Below are positions 9,997 to 18,110 of a stretch of DNA of 64,000 nt, piece after piece. The stretch spans positions 2,125,423 to 2,189,422 of the forward strand of contig NC_014253.1 of assembly GCF_000196655.1 (NCBI RefSeq), in the 5' to 3' direction. How positions within the stretch are numbered: position 1 is the first letter of the stretch; each line of letters opens with the position of its first letter. The DNA comes from Methanohalobium evestigatum Z-7303 (GTDB taxonomy: Archaea; Halobacteriota; Methanosarcinia; Methanosarcinales; Methanosarcinaceae). Under the pieces are notes generated by a model, which was given only the letters and a program-made list of their open reading frames with translations, made no database searches and was not told the DNA's origin. A program made the position numbers and the translations under genes.

Positions 9997-10023
9997 ATAT
10001 CTTCGATTAACCATCGAGGATAT
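9997..10023 (-). repeat. Hairpin at the 5' end of the collapsed TnpB element
   Basis: Eleven-pair stem with one G-T wobble and a five-base loop (stem arms 9997-10007 and 10013-10023). It lies 30 bases upstream of the tnpB N-terminus, the usual place for the left-end hairpin of an IS200/IS605-type element. Confidence 0.5.
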
Positions 10024-10056
10024 TCTCATCTTCACCGGAGAAATAAGTGTCTAATA

Positions 10057-10101
10057 TTATACAAATTTGTTGTATAATTTGGGAACTGTTTTATTCCCAA
10101 A
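10057..10101. repeat. Two back-to-back perfect inverted repeats before the redox island
   Basis: TTATACAA, five bases, TTGTATAA (10057-10077) is followed without a gap by TTTGGGAA, eight bases, TTCCCAAA (10078-10101). Both are perfect eight-base arms. They sit about 90 bases upstream of the desulforedoxin-like gene and 35 bases beyond the TnpB left-end hairpin. They could be operators for the downstream redox genes, a terminator, or part of the old element end. Confidence 0.5.
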
Positions 10102-10192
10102 TCCCAGAGAATTTGAAAGTTAATTAATAATTGACCAATATACATATATGTTGGCAGCAGCAAACTAATTGATAGTTGTAGGAGGTGATTAA

Positions 10193-10315
10193 TTGGCAGT
10201 ATCAAGTGTTGGCGAAAAATATGTGTGTGAAATATGCGGCAATGAAGTAGAAGTCACTGTAGTTGGTGGCGGAGTACTGGTATGTTGCGGAGAAGAAATG
10301 GAACTGGTTGAATAA
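10193..10315 (+). CDS. Desulforedoxin-like small iron protein
   Basis: 40 residues starting at TTG 10193 behind a strong AGGAGGTGA. Four cysteines occur as YVCEICG and VLVCCGEEM, the C-x2-C plus C-C pattern of desulforedoxin, which holds one rubredoxin-like Fe(SCys)4 centre. In desulfoferrodoxin (superoxide reductase) this is the N-terminal domain; here it stands alone and the catalytic domain is absent. It opens a same-strand series of redox genes that continues to about 15.3 kb, so a role as electron donor in oxygen or superoxide defence is likely but inferred. Confidence 0.88.
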   Translation: MAVSSVGEKYVCEICGNEVEVTVVGGGVLVCCGEEMELVE

Positions 10316-10377
10316 ATATAAATCATTGGTATACATATACTGTTTAATTGATAAATAAAAAACAAAGGAAGATTCTA

Positions 10378-10617
10378 ATGTTATGTTATGACTGTGCTCA
10401 GCAAGGAAAAGATGTCGATACAATAGGTATCTGTATACTCTGTGGAAGAGGCATCTGTAAAGAACATTCGGTACGGGAAGACCTTCCTGTTATGAAAGGC
10501 GAATATGACGTGGAATTGGAGTGTGGAATGGGTGTTGAATGTAGTACAAAGGATATGCAGCATTTACCTCAGATGCTTTGTCCAACATGTCATAAAGTAG
10601 TCAAGGAGAACTATTAA
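10378..10617 (+). CDS. DUF2180-type cysteine-rich protein
   Basis: 79 residues from ATG 10378. The repeated pattern CYDC, CILCGRGIC and later CPTC indicates a zinc-ribbon-like or treble-clef metal site. It resembles the archaeal DUF2180 family found in methanogens; function unknown. Its downstream neighbour is a paralogue beginning almost identically. Its place within the redox island suggests a role in stress sensing or in delivering metal, without direct evidence. Confidence 0.72.
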   Translation: MLCYDCAQQGKDVDTIGICILCGRGICKEHSVREDLPVMKGEYDVELECGMGVECSTKDMQHLPQMLCPTCHKVVKENY

Positions 10618-10631
10618 CCGGAGTGATTTTT

Positions 10632-10850
10632 ATGATGAAATGTTATGATTGTATGAATGAAGGTGTAGATAAAGAATCTACAGGTACCTGTACTTTCTGT
10701 GGTAAAGGTATTTGTTCTACACATACCAAAAAATTAGAACTTCCCGTATCTGTTGGAACATACCCAAATTTTAAAAGGTTGCCAGAACCGCTTCCAAAAT
10801 TTGTATGCAATGAATGTGCTGATAATATCATAACTGATAGTTTTGATTAA
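10632..10850 (+). CDS. DUF2180-type cysteine-rich protein, paralogue
   Basis: 72 residues. The start at ATG 10632 is set by GGAG at 10620-10623; a GTG at 10623 would overlap that site. MKCYDCMNEG, CTFCGKGIC and CNEC repeat the metal-ligand pattern of the preceding gene, six to fifteen bases upstream, so the pair arose by tandem duplication and is cotranscribed. Function unknown. Confidence 0.72.
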   Translation: MMKCYDCMNEGVDKESTGTCTFCGKGICSTHTKKLELPVSVGTYPNFKRLPEPLPKFVCNECADNIITDSFD

Positions 10851-10876
10851 ATGATTGATAAAGGGGAGGATATAAA

Positions 10877-11257
10877 ATGACAGATGAAAAAGAAGAACAT
10901 CTTGAACCAGATGACTTATTAAAAGAAATGGGCGAAAAGATAGGATATACACCACATATACTGGAGATACTTGGTGAACTTGATCCTGACCATCTCACAA
11001 GATATAACGCCTGCAACAAAAGGATTTTATCAGATGGCGAGATACCATCAAAATATAAAGTCCTTATGGCACTTGCAGTAGTTGCATCCAAACAATGTGA
11101 AAGATGCGCCCAGACACAGATGATAAATGCCATTAATCACGGTGCAACCAAAGAAGAAATCATGGAAACCATGGATGTAATAGGGATAACTTCGGGTGCT
11201 CCTGCTGTAGCTGCCTGTAGGGACGCACTGAAATTACTACAGAAAGAAACAGAATAA
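10877..11257 (+). CDS. Carboxymuconolactone decarboxylase/AhpD-like protein
   Basis: 126 residues with the alpha-helical AhpD-like fold signature: [20 protein letters not shown] (redox CxxC at residues 74-77), then [19 protein letters not shown]. Proteins of this group use the CxxC pair to reduce peroxide-type substrates or a partner peroxiredoxin. The His three residues after the CxxC in classical AhpD is Gln here, so peroxidase activity is uncertain. GGGGAGG precedes the ATG. Cotranscription with the DUF2180 pair is likely (26-base gap). Confidence 0.85.
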   Translation: MTDEKEEHLEPDDLLKEMGEKIGYTPHILEILGELDPDHLTRYNACNKRILSDGEIPSKYKVLMALAVVASKQCERCAQTQMINAINHGATKEEIMETMDVIGITSGAPAVAACRDALKLLQKETE

Positions 11258-11370
11258 AATACCGATTTCAGTTAAATCCTTACGGTGTTACAAATAACAA
11301 ATGCCGTTTGTATTTAACCTATCCTTTACTACATTTCTATTTTGTTTTTGTTTATTATGGGGGGAACTAA

Positions 11371-12774
11371 ATTATCAGAACAATATTTGCTCCGATTTTT
11401 TTGGTATTGTTCATTTTATTATTGTCTCCTGTAGTTTTTGCGGCAGAACCAACAGGTCATGGGCAGGTCTCGTCCGACCAGTTTAAAGAATCATCCCGAT
11501 GTTCCACCTGCCATGGAATAACTCACAGTCAATGGGACGGTAGTATGCATTCGAATGCATACATAGACCCCTTCTATCAAAAAGAATACCAGGTTGCAAG
11601 TGAAGATACAAATGGAAAGACAGATAAATACTGTCTGCGCTGTCACACTCCTATAGGAGTTGCCTCTGGGGAAGCGCCGGGTGAAGAACTGAGCGATGTA
11701 TCCAGAGAAGGGGTACAGTGTGATTTCTGTCACAGTGTTTCAGGAAATGCAGGAATAGGTACATCAAGTGCACCGTTCATCCTGTCACCAGGCGAAATCC
11801 AGAGGGGACCTTTAAAAGAATCCGAATCCACATATCATGATACCAAATATTCCATACTTCACACAAAATCTGAATTCTGTGGAATGTGCCATTATGTAAA
11901 AAATTCCAATGGAGTTCTTGTTGATGATACCTACAAGGTATGGAAGAACAGTTCATATTCTTCAGAAGGTACACAGTGTCAGGATTGTCATATGTCTCCC
12001 GGAATAACAAATTTTGAAATCAATCCGGGAAGGTCTGCAACAGGGGCACCTAAAAGAGACCATATTTCACTTCATTATTTTGCTGGTGCCAATGCATTTG
12101 TTACTGACATACTTGATGAGGAAACTCACAGAAAAAGAGCAATAGAACGTTTGGGAAAAGCAACTACTATGGAACTGAAATCCCCTGTAAACGCGAGTAA
12201 AAACGAAACTGTAAATGTAGAAGTAGCAATAACTAATTCAGGTGCGGGTCATAAAATCCCTACAGGGGTTTCTGAAATAAGACAGATGTGGACACGAATC
12301 TCAGTAACCGATGGGAATGGAAACCGAATATACCATACGGGTTTGATGGATAAACAAGGTAATATTGAGTCTGGGACTCATATATTTAACATGGTTCTTG
12401 GTAACAGTAAAGGGAAACAAACCCTGAAATTCTGGAACGCTGAAACTATTTTGTCTGATGACAGGATACCACCAGAAGAAACAGTTGTTCAAAAACATAA
12501 TTTTTCAATCCCTGCAGATGTAGAATATCCAATAACTGTTAATGCAAAACTACAATATCGTTCAGCACCTCAGGATGTGATAGATAGATTGTTTGGTCGG
12601 GGTACACATAAAGTACCAGTAGTAACCATGAACGAAAAAACCAGTCTTATAAGAGACCCAAACGCTTCTCGAGGCTCTTCAGTTACGCCAGGATTTGGAG
12701 TAGATGTTTTGATATTAATTTTTTCAATATTGGTGGTAATACTTTATTATAGAAACCATAAAAAGAGGGAATGA
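11371..12774 (+). CDS. Pentahaem c-type cytochrome, membrane anchored
   Basis: Exported multihaem cytochrome with five CxxCH motifs: CSTCH, CLRCH, CDFCH, CGMCH and CQDCH, all in the first 200 residues, as in the cytochrome c554-related group. A beta-rich domain follows (GHKIPTG, then WTRISVTDGNGN), and a C-terminal membrane helix with a basic tail (YYRNHKKRE). The hydrophobic signal peptide is complete only if translation starts at ATT 11371 (or ATC 11374): this adds an Arg-bearing n-region and lies six bases after GGGGGG, whereas TTG 11401 would leave no positive charge. Four-base overlap with the next flavoprotein gene. Likely function is electron transfer outside the membrane; donor unknown. 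Confidence 0.88.
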   Translation: MIRTIFAPIFLVLFILLLSPVVFAAEPTGHGQVSSDQFKESSRCSTCHGITHSQWDGSMHSNAYIDPFYQKEYQVASEDTNGKTDKYCLRCHTPIGVASGEAPGEELSDVSREGVQCDFCHSVSGNAGIGTSSAPFILSPGEIQRGPLKESESTYHDTKYSILHTKSEFCGMCHYVKNSNGVLVDDTYKVWKNSSYSSEGTQCQDCHMSPGITNFEINPGRSATGAPKRDHISLHYFAGANAFVTDILDEETHRKRAIERLGKATTMELKSPVNASKNETVNVEVAITNSGAGHKIPTGVSEIRQMWTRISVTDGNGNRIYHTGLMDKQGNIESGTHIFNMVLGNSKGKQTLKFWNAETILSDDRIPPEETVVQKHNFSIPADVEYPITVNAKLQYRSAPQDVIDRLFGRGTHKVPVVTMNEKTSLIRDPNASRGSSVTPGFGVDVLILIFSILVVILYYRNHKKRE

Positions 12775-12779
12775 TAAAT

Positions 12780-13412
12780 ATGTCTGATGATAATAATACT
12801 ATAAAACTGCTGGGTATATCAGGCAGTCCCAGAAAAAAAGCTACTGATTATATAATCCGGGAAGCTTTAAAGCATGCTGAAGAAAAATATTCGGCAGAGA
12901 CAGATTATTTTTCTGCCAGTGGAAAGGAATTAAAGTTTTGCATCCATTGTGATTATTGTATAAGGACTCAGAAAGGGTGCATCCATGAAGATGATATAGT
13001 AGACCTCTACGAAAAGATGAAGTGGGCAGATGCATGGATTATAGGAACCCCTGCCTATCAGGGTACACTCAGTGCCCAGACCAAGACTATAATGGACAGA
13101 TGTCGTGCGGTTGTTGCTCAAGACCCTAAAGTTTTTTTAAATAAAGTTGGAGCAGCTGCAGCAGTAGGTGGCGATCGTGTAGGAGGTCAGGAGCCTGCAA
13201 TACAGGCAATTCACAATTTTTATGTAATCAATGAAATGCTGCCTGTGTCTGGAGGGTCGTTTGGGTCAAATCTTGGCGGTACATTCTGGTCAAAAGATAA
13301 AGGTGGAGAAGTAGTGGGCGAAGATGAAGAAGGTCTCAGAGGTCTAAGAAGGACGGTAAAAAAATTGGTTAAAACTGCAATTCTTATGAAACAGGTTGAA
13401 AAGCAGGATTAA
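12780..13412 (+). CDS. Iron-sulfur flavoprotein (Isf-like)
   Basis: Flavodoxin-fold NAD(P)H/ferredoxin-type reductase with GISGSPRKKATDY at the N-terminus and the compact cysteine motif CIHCDYCIRTQKGC (C-x2-C-x2-C-x6-C) for a 4Fe-4S cluster, followed by IIGTPAYQGTLSAQ around the flavin. ATG 12780 fits the GAGGG at 12765-12769; the ATG at 12771 that overlaps the cytochrome stop is too close to it. About 211 residues. Between the cytochrome and an FAD oxidoreductase it is well placed to shuttle electrons in a short chain. Confidence 0.9.
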   Translation: MSDDNNTIKLLGISGSPRKKATDYIIREALKHAEEKYSAETDYFSASGKELKFCIHCDYCIRTQKGCIHEDDIVDLYEKMKWADAWIIGTPAYQGTLSAQTKTIMDRCRAVVAQDPKVFLNKVGAAAAVGGDRVGGQEPAIQAIHNFYVINEMLPVSGGSFGSNLGGTFWSKDKGGEVVGEDEEGLRGLRRTVKKLVKTAILMKQVEKQD

Positions 13413-13424
13413 ACGGAGAACAAC

Positions 13425-14123
13425 ATGGAATTTAGTGAACCGGTAACTAAGGTCATACAGAGAACTCATGATGTAAAAAGTTTCAGGTTCAATAGACCGG
13501 AGGGATTCGATTATAAAGCCGGACAATATGTCTTTATAACAATTCCTGTAAATGGAGAAATGGTACGCAAACCGTTTACCCTCTCCAGCAGTCCTACTGA
13601 AAAGAACCACCTTGAATTTACCAAAAAGCTCACAGGTCATGAATATTCCAATGTACTTGATTCAATGGGTTCAGGCGACCTTTTAAAAATTGATGGACCT
13701 TACGGGAAAATGACATTTGAAGGTGAGTATGAAAAAATAGCCCTTCTTTCCGGTGGAATAGGTATAACACCTATGATAAGTATCTGCAAATACTGTACTG
13801 ATTTAAACCTTGATACCAGTATTACTCTTGTAAGCAGCTATAAAACCGAAGATGACATTGTATTTTATAGTGAACTGGAAAACCTTCAGAAACTGAATGA
13901 GAACCTGAAAGTGGTTATTACTCTGACAAGGGCATCCAGTGAATGGTAGGGTTGCAGAGAACATATTTGTGAAAATTTAATAACAAGAGAAATACCAGAT
14001 TTTAAAGACCATATGTATTATCTATGTGGTCCACCAGGCATGGTGAATTCGGTAGTATCATTGCTGGAAAATCTTGATATCCCTCGTAAAAAAGTTAAAA
14101 AAGAACTATTTACAGGTTATTAA
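13425..14123 (+). CDS. FAD/NAD(P)H oxidoreductase (ferredoxin reductase family) with in-frame TAG codon
   Basis: Ferredoxin-NADP+ reductase-like protein of 232 codons if TAG at 13947-13949 (codon 175) is read through. Before the TAG: FAD-binding RKPFTLSSSP and NAD(P)-binding LLSGGIGITPM. After it, in the same frame, the indispensable C-terminal part follows: MYYLCGPPGMVNSVVSLLEN, then VKKELFTGY and TAA. The TAG replaces a residue between Trp and Gly where relatives probably have Lys. In a pyrrolysine-using methanogen UAG can be decoded, so this may be a pyrrolysine protein. A simple nonsense mutation (AAG to TAG) giving a dead 174-residue product is the alternative. Confidence 0.8.
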
Positions 14124-14180
14124 ATATAAAATTATTCAAATTTATATAGTTTGTCTGGAGTTTAAAAATGGAGTTTGAAA

Positions 14181-14756
14181 ATGAAAAATTTGAAAGGAAC
14201 CCAGACAGAAAAAAATTTGCTGGCAGCATTTGCAGGTGAATCACAGGCACGCAACAGATATGCCTATTTTGCATCACAGGCAAAAAAGGAAGGATATGAA
14301 CAAATAGCAGCGTTGTTCACAGAAACAGCAGAAAATGAAAAAGAGCATGGTAAAAGGCTTTTTAAGTTTTTGGAGGGAGGAGATACAGAAATAACAGCCA
14401 CATATCCTTCAGGTGTAATCGGAAATACGCTACAAAATCTTGAATCTGCAGCAAATGGTGAAAATTATGAAAACACCCAAATGTATCCTGAATTTGCAGA
14501 TATTGCTGAAACAGAGAGATTTCCTGAAATTGCATCAGTGATGAGAAATATAGCAGTTGCAGAGAAGGGACATGAAGACCGATTCCGTGCATTAATGGAT
14601 AACATTAATAATGGACAAGTATTTAAAAAGGATGAAACAGTAATATGGAAATGCAGGAATTGTGGCTATCTTCATGAAGAAATGGCTGCACCAGAGGTAT
14701 GCCCTGCATGTGCGCATCCACAGGCTTATTTTGAACTGTGGACAAAGAATTATTAA
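14181..14756 (+). CDS. rbr: Rubrerythrin
   Basis: NADH/rubredoxin-linked peroxidase of anaerobes. The four-helix ferritin-like domain has the di-iron ligands in [35 protein letters not shown] and [11 protein letters not shown]; the C-terminal rubredoxin domain has CRNCGYLH and [16 protein letters not shown] 14181 is preferred because GGAG at 14170-14173 is spaced seven bases away. 191 residues, full length. Removes hydrogen peroxide formed when flavoproteins of this island meet oxygen. Confidence 0.96.
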   Translation: MKNLKGTQTEKNLLAAFAGESQARNRYAYFASQAKKEGYEQIAALFTETAENEKEHGKRLFKFLEGGDTEITATYPSGVIGNTLQNLESAANGENYENTQMYPEFADIAETERFPEIASVMRNIAVAEKGHEDRFRALMDNINNGQVFKKDETVIWKCRNCGYLHEEMAAPEVCPACAHPQAYFELWTKNY

Positions 14757-14776
14757 TTGATTAAGGGAGTGTGATT

Positions 14777-15328
14777 ATGGTAAAGAAAAACCGAATAGCA
14801 TGGGGTATCACAGGTTCAGGTGACCTCATAAAGGAAACATACAATACAATGGTTGATATTAAATCCAAATCCGACATTGAAACAATGGTATTTCTTTCTA
14901 AGGAAGGCGAGACAGTAATGAAATGGTATCAAATGTGGGACAGTATCCAGAAAGATTTTCCCAATTACAAAACTGAAAATGGACCCAACTCGCCTTTTAT
15001 AGTCGGACCGTTGCAGGTAGGTCATTATGATGCACTGGTTATAGCACCTGCTACATCAAATACAGTAGCCAAAATTGTTTATGGTATAGCAGATACACTT
15101 GTAACAAATACAGTGGCACAAACTGCAAAGGGTCAAACCCCTATCTATATGCTACCTGTTGACCAGAAACGTGGGTCTTTGAAATCCTATGCTCCTGGTG
15201 GGAGGGAGCTTGAACTCAAAATGCGGGAAATCGATGTATCCAACACCGAGAAACTTGCACAGATGGAAAACATACATATATTGAAAAGTTCTGAAGAGCT
15301 CTATGACATACTCGGTGTGCAAAAATAA
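14777..15328 (+). CDS. afpA: Archaeoflavoprotein AfpA
   Basis: Flavodoxin/flavoprotein-decarboxylase fold, about 183 residues. AWGITGSGD at the N-terminus, then NSPFIVGPLQVGHYD and VIAPATSNTVAKIVYGIAD match the AfpA family typified by Archaeoglobus, in which FMN is reduced by ferredoxin and electrons pass to partners such as Isf-type proteins. ATG 14777 fits GGGAG at 14765-14769. It ends the plus-strand redox series; an Isf-like gene lies three genes upstream. Confidence 0.88.
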   Translation: MVKKNRIAWGITGSGDLIKETYNTMVDIKSKSDIETMVFLSKEGETVMKWYQMWDSIQKDFPNYKTENGPNSPFIVGPLQVGHYDALVIAPATSNTVAKIVYGIADTLVTNTVAQTAKGQTPIYMLPVDQKRGSLKSYAPGGRELELKMREIDVSNTEKLAQMENIHILKSSEELYDILGVQK

Positions 15329-15354
15329 ATAACAATTCTTTTACCTTATTTTTT

Positions 15355-16179
15355 TCAGGTAAATGTATATCCCTCTTTTTTGTAGATATTAGGGATATTC
15401 TTCATAAAACAAGGATTAGAAATTTTATCAAGCGCGTTATATGTGGCAATTGTCGCGATAACACTGTCCAGTGCATCCCCTTCCTTGTCCTTTATTGCGG
15501 ATTCTTTAACCTTTGGAGACAAATTGAATCTGCTGTTAAAATATTCAACTATCTTCATACGGGATTTTTGTTCTTTTTCTGTTTTGCCTTTGTAGGGTAT
15601 GTAAAGTTGTTTCTGTTTTAATGTGCAGGCAGGACAGATTTCTATCAACCATGACTTTTCATTATTGAGGGATTCCATAGGAGGTATGGATACCTGATTT
15701 TCTCTTATCAGGGGATATATGATATCTCTGATTCCGTAAAAGGTCTGTTTGTATAGTCGCAGATTGTAAACACAGAAAGGGGCTTTTTTATCAATATCTG
15801 TGTTCCTTTTTAATTCTTTAAATCCGGTTTTTCTAAGACATGAATTTCTAAAACCTTCAGGACTATTGAACATATACGCAAAATTTTTGGTGTAGTATTT
15901 CCAGTCATATCCATCCATAATTGTTTCTGGTACACCAAACGGCACATCCAGACCAAAAACAACATTGATGTTTTCAGCAATAAAATCCTTAAGAACAGTG
16001 TGGCATGAATACCTGTCTTTTTTTTGATTATTATCCAGAAAATCAGATATTTGCCAGCAATTATTAATTAAAAGGTTGTTGTCTTGGATAACTCCCTCAC
16101 TAATCCATATTTTTTTACAGGCGTTTTTTGCACCACTAAAATCTACACCGTATACTTTTGTTCTGGGTTTGTTTGACAT
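15355..16179 (-). CDS. DUF429 family protein (predicted RNase H-like fold nuclease)
   Basis: DUF429 signature blocks are visible: KVYGVDFSGAK near the start, FGLDVPFGVPE, LIEICPACTLKQ, and KEGDALDSVIATIATY toward the end. The conserved Asp and Glu residues suggest a metal-dependent RNase H-like site, but no substrate is known. The ATG at 16179, eight bases after the ino1 stop, begins MSNKPRTKVYG and is preferred; ATG 16218 would overlap ino1 by 32 bases. 274 residues. Cotranscribed with ino1. Confidence 0.8.
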   Translation of the reverse strand: MSNKPRTKVYGVDFSGAKNACKKIWISEGVIQDNNLLINNCWQISDFLDNNQKKDRYSCHTVLKDFIAENINVVFGLDVPFGVPETIMDGYDWKYYTKNFAYMFNSPEGFRNSCLRKTGFKELKRNTDIDKKAPFCVYNLRLYKQTFYGIRDIIYPLIRENQVSIPPMESLNNEKSWLIEICPACTLKQKQLYIPYKGKTEKEQKSRMKIVEYFNSRFNLSPKVKESAIKDKEGDALDSVIATIATYNALDKISNPCFMKNIPNIYKKEGYTFT

Positions 16180-16186
16180 TTGTAAC

Positions 16187-17290
16187 TTAATAATTCCGTC
16201 TTCCATCGATGAAGTCATTTGTCATATTATAGGCTTCATCATCTGAATACTGGATTGGTGGATGTTTCATAAAGTATGCAGAGGGTGAATACAGTATTCC
16301 GCCCTGATTTCTATCGATAGCAAGTTTACAGCACCTTATAGCATCAATAACAACGCCACCTGAATTTGGTGAATCTTCTACAGACAACCTCATTTCAAGA
16401 TTCATTGGAACATCTCCAAATAATCGCCCTTCCATTCTCAGGAAACAAACTTTGTTGTCCTTTTGCCATGCTACATAATCACTTGGTCCCACATGTATGT
16501 TGTCATCATCAAGTGGTTCATCAAGAACTGACTGAACTGCTTCTGTTTTGGACTTTTTTTTGGAATTGAGTCTGTCCCTATTAAGCATGTTCAAAAAATC
16601 AGTGTTTCCACCAGTGTTTAATTGATATGTTCTGTCTATTTTAACTCCGCGGTTCTGGAATAGATGGGACAGTGTCCTGTGGACGATTGTAGCACCAATC
16701 TGTGCCTTGATATCATCACCGATTATGGGAATATTTTTCTCATTGAACCTTTCCGACCATTCAGGGTTACTTGCAATAAACACCGGCATACTGTTTATAA
16801 AAGCAACACCTGCTTCAAGTGCACATTCAGCATAGAAACGAGTTGCTTCTTCAGAACCTACAGGCAGGTAATTAACAAGCATTTCAGCGCCTGAGTCCTT
16901 GAGTGCTTTTACAACGCCATCTTTATCCAATTCTTTTTCATTGCTGAGAACAAAAGCATTATTGTCACTATAGTTTTCCATGTGGTCTGAATATCCATCA
17001 AGTATTTTTCCCATTTTTACTCTAACACCAGATTTAGGAACATCATCACAGAAGATGGTAGTACAGTTTGGCGCTTCAAAAATAGCATCAGAAATATCTT
17101 TTCCTACTTTCCTTTCATCAATATCAAAAGCTTCTACAACTTCAATATCAGATGGTTTATATCCTCCAATTTCCCAGTGCATCAGACCAATGGCTTCTTT
17201 ATCATCGTTATTTTTGTAATACTCGATACCCTGAATCAATGAACTCGCACAGTTGCCAATCCCTGCAATTGCGATTTTGATTTTGTCCAT
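16187..17290 (-). CDS. ino1: Inositol-1-phosphate synthase (archaeal type)
   Basis: NAD-dependent conversion of glucose 6-phosphate to myo-inositol 1-phosphate, for archaetidylinositol lipids or inositol-based solutes. Rossmann motif IAIAGIGNCASSLIQGIEYY at the N-terminus; catalytic-domain blocks VNYLPVGSEEATRFYAECAL, IIGDDIKAQIGATIVHR and LNTGGNTDFLNM are typical. ATG 17290 follows GAGGT; the GTG at 17293 is less likely. 367 residues, normal for archaeal enzymes. Confidence 0.94.
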   Translation of the reverse strand: MDKIKIAIAGIGNCASSLIQGIEYYKNNDDKEAIGLMHWEIGGYKPSDIEVVEAFDIDERKVGKDISDAIFEAPNCTTIFCDDVPKSGVRVKMGKILDGYSDHMENYSDNNAFVLSNEKELDKDGVVKALKDSGAEMLVNYLPVGSEEATRFYAECALEAGVAFINSMPVFIASNPEWSERFNEKNIPIIGDDIKAQIGATIVHRTLSHLFQNRGVKIDRTYQLNTGGNTDFLNMLNRDRLNSKKKSKTEAVQSVLDEPLDDDNIHVGPSDYVAWQKDNKVCFLRMEGRLFGDVPMNLEMRLSVEDSPNSGGVVIDAIRCCKLAIDRNQGGILYSPSAYFMKHPPIQYSDDEAYNMTNDFIDGRRNY

Positions 17291-17594
17291 CACATTACCT
17301 CTTAATTACAATAATTATTATACAGAAAAATGTCTCTTTTTATAAATGTTATCCAATCCCTTTAATGTTGACAGTTAAATAAAAAGTTTTCTAAATCGAA
17401 AAATTTATCAAACAATTTTTAACCGCAGATAAAAGAATGATAAATTGCATGTGGAAAGGTATTTAAATTTATAATTCTATCCATAATAACGGGAGATGTG
17501 TGGCTTTTAAATCCACATATAGCGCTTATAATTAACAATATTTTTCTTATAAATTCTGAACCAAGCTTACATGTAAAACTTGAAGGTGAGATAT
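17291..17594. other. Divergent promoter region between ino1 and the rubrerythrin-like gene
   Basis: About 300 bases with no gene. AT-rich, with TATA-like runs for both directions (for example TTATAAATT near 17550 for the rightward gene). TGTGG and CCACA arms about nine bases apart near 17500 could form a small hairpin. No strong operator is evident. Confidence 0.5.
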
Positions 17595-18086
17595 ATGACT
17601 AACATCTTGGATGAAATAAATGAAGACCTTAATAACATAGAATCAATCGAAGAAGCAATTGATATGGCAATAAGCCTTGAACAGCAGGGAAGAGAATTTT
17701 ATCTTGAAAAAGCATCCCAGATTAAAAATCCCGGTGTAAAGGATATGTATGAATATCTGGCAGATGAAGAAAAAAAACATGAGCAATATTTACAGCAATT
17801 CAAAAAGGATAAGCAAGTATCCCCTGTTGTAGAGGAAGAAAAAGCTCCGGATTTCAAGGTGTCATTTTCTTCAGAATTTGATGATAGGCTGGATGAAATA
17901 GGGGTACTTCTCGGTGCTTTGCGGCTTGAGAGAAAGAGTGAAGATTTTTATAAACAACTTGCTGAAATGACCGGTGATATGGAACAAAAGCAGTTTTTTA
18001 AAAATATTGCATCTGTTGAAAGGGGACATTACGAATTAATCGATGGTATTCTGGACAATGCAACTGGTTTTAGAATGCAGACATGA
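17595..18086 (+). CDS. Rubrerythrin-like di-iron protein without rubredoxin domain
   Basis: Ferritin-like four-helix protein of 163 residues. Two di-iron half-sites: LEQQGREFYLEKA with DEEKKHEQYL, and RLERKSEDFYKQL with SVERGHYELID. There is no C-terminal rubredoxin domain, so electrons must come from another protein. ATG 17595 follows AAGGTGAGA by a normal spacing; TTG 17580 is upstream of that site. fprA follows after 24 bases, so the two form an oxygen/peroxide-reducing pair. Confidence 0.9.
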   Translation: MTNILDEINEDLNNIESIEEAIDMAISLEQQGREFYLEKASQIKNPGVKDMYEYLADEEKKHEQYLQQFKKDKQVSPVVEEEKAPDFKVSFSSEFDDRLDEIGVLLGALRLERKSEDFYKQLAEMTGDMEQKQFFKNIASVERGHYELIDGILDNATGFRMQT

Positions 18087-18110
18087 TGTAGAGTTAAAGA
18101 GGTGGTATTA

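Noticed and set aside
16187-16218. Longer form of the DUF429 protein starting inside ino1.
   Set aside because: The extra residues overlap ino1, and the ATG at 16179 begins close to the conserved GVDFSGA motif.
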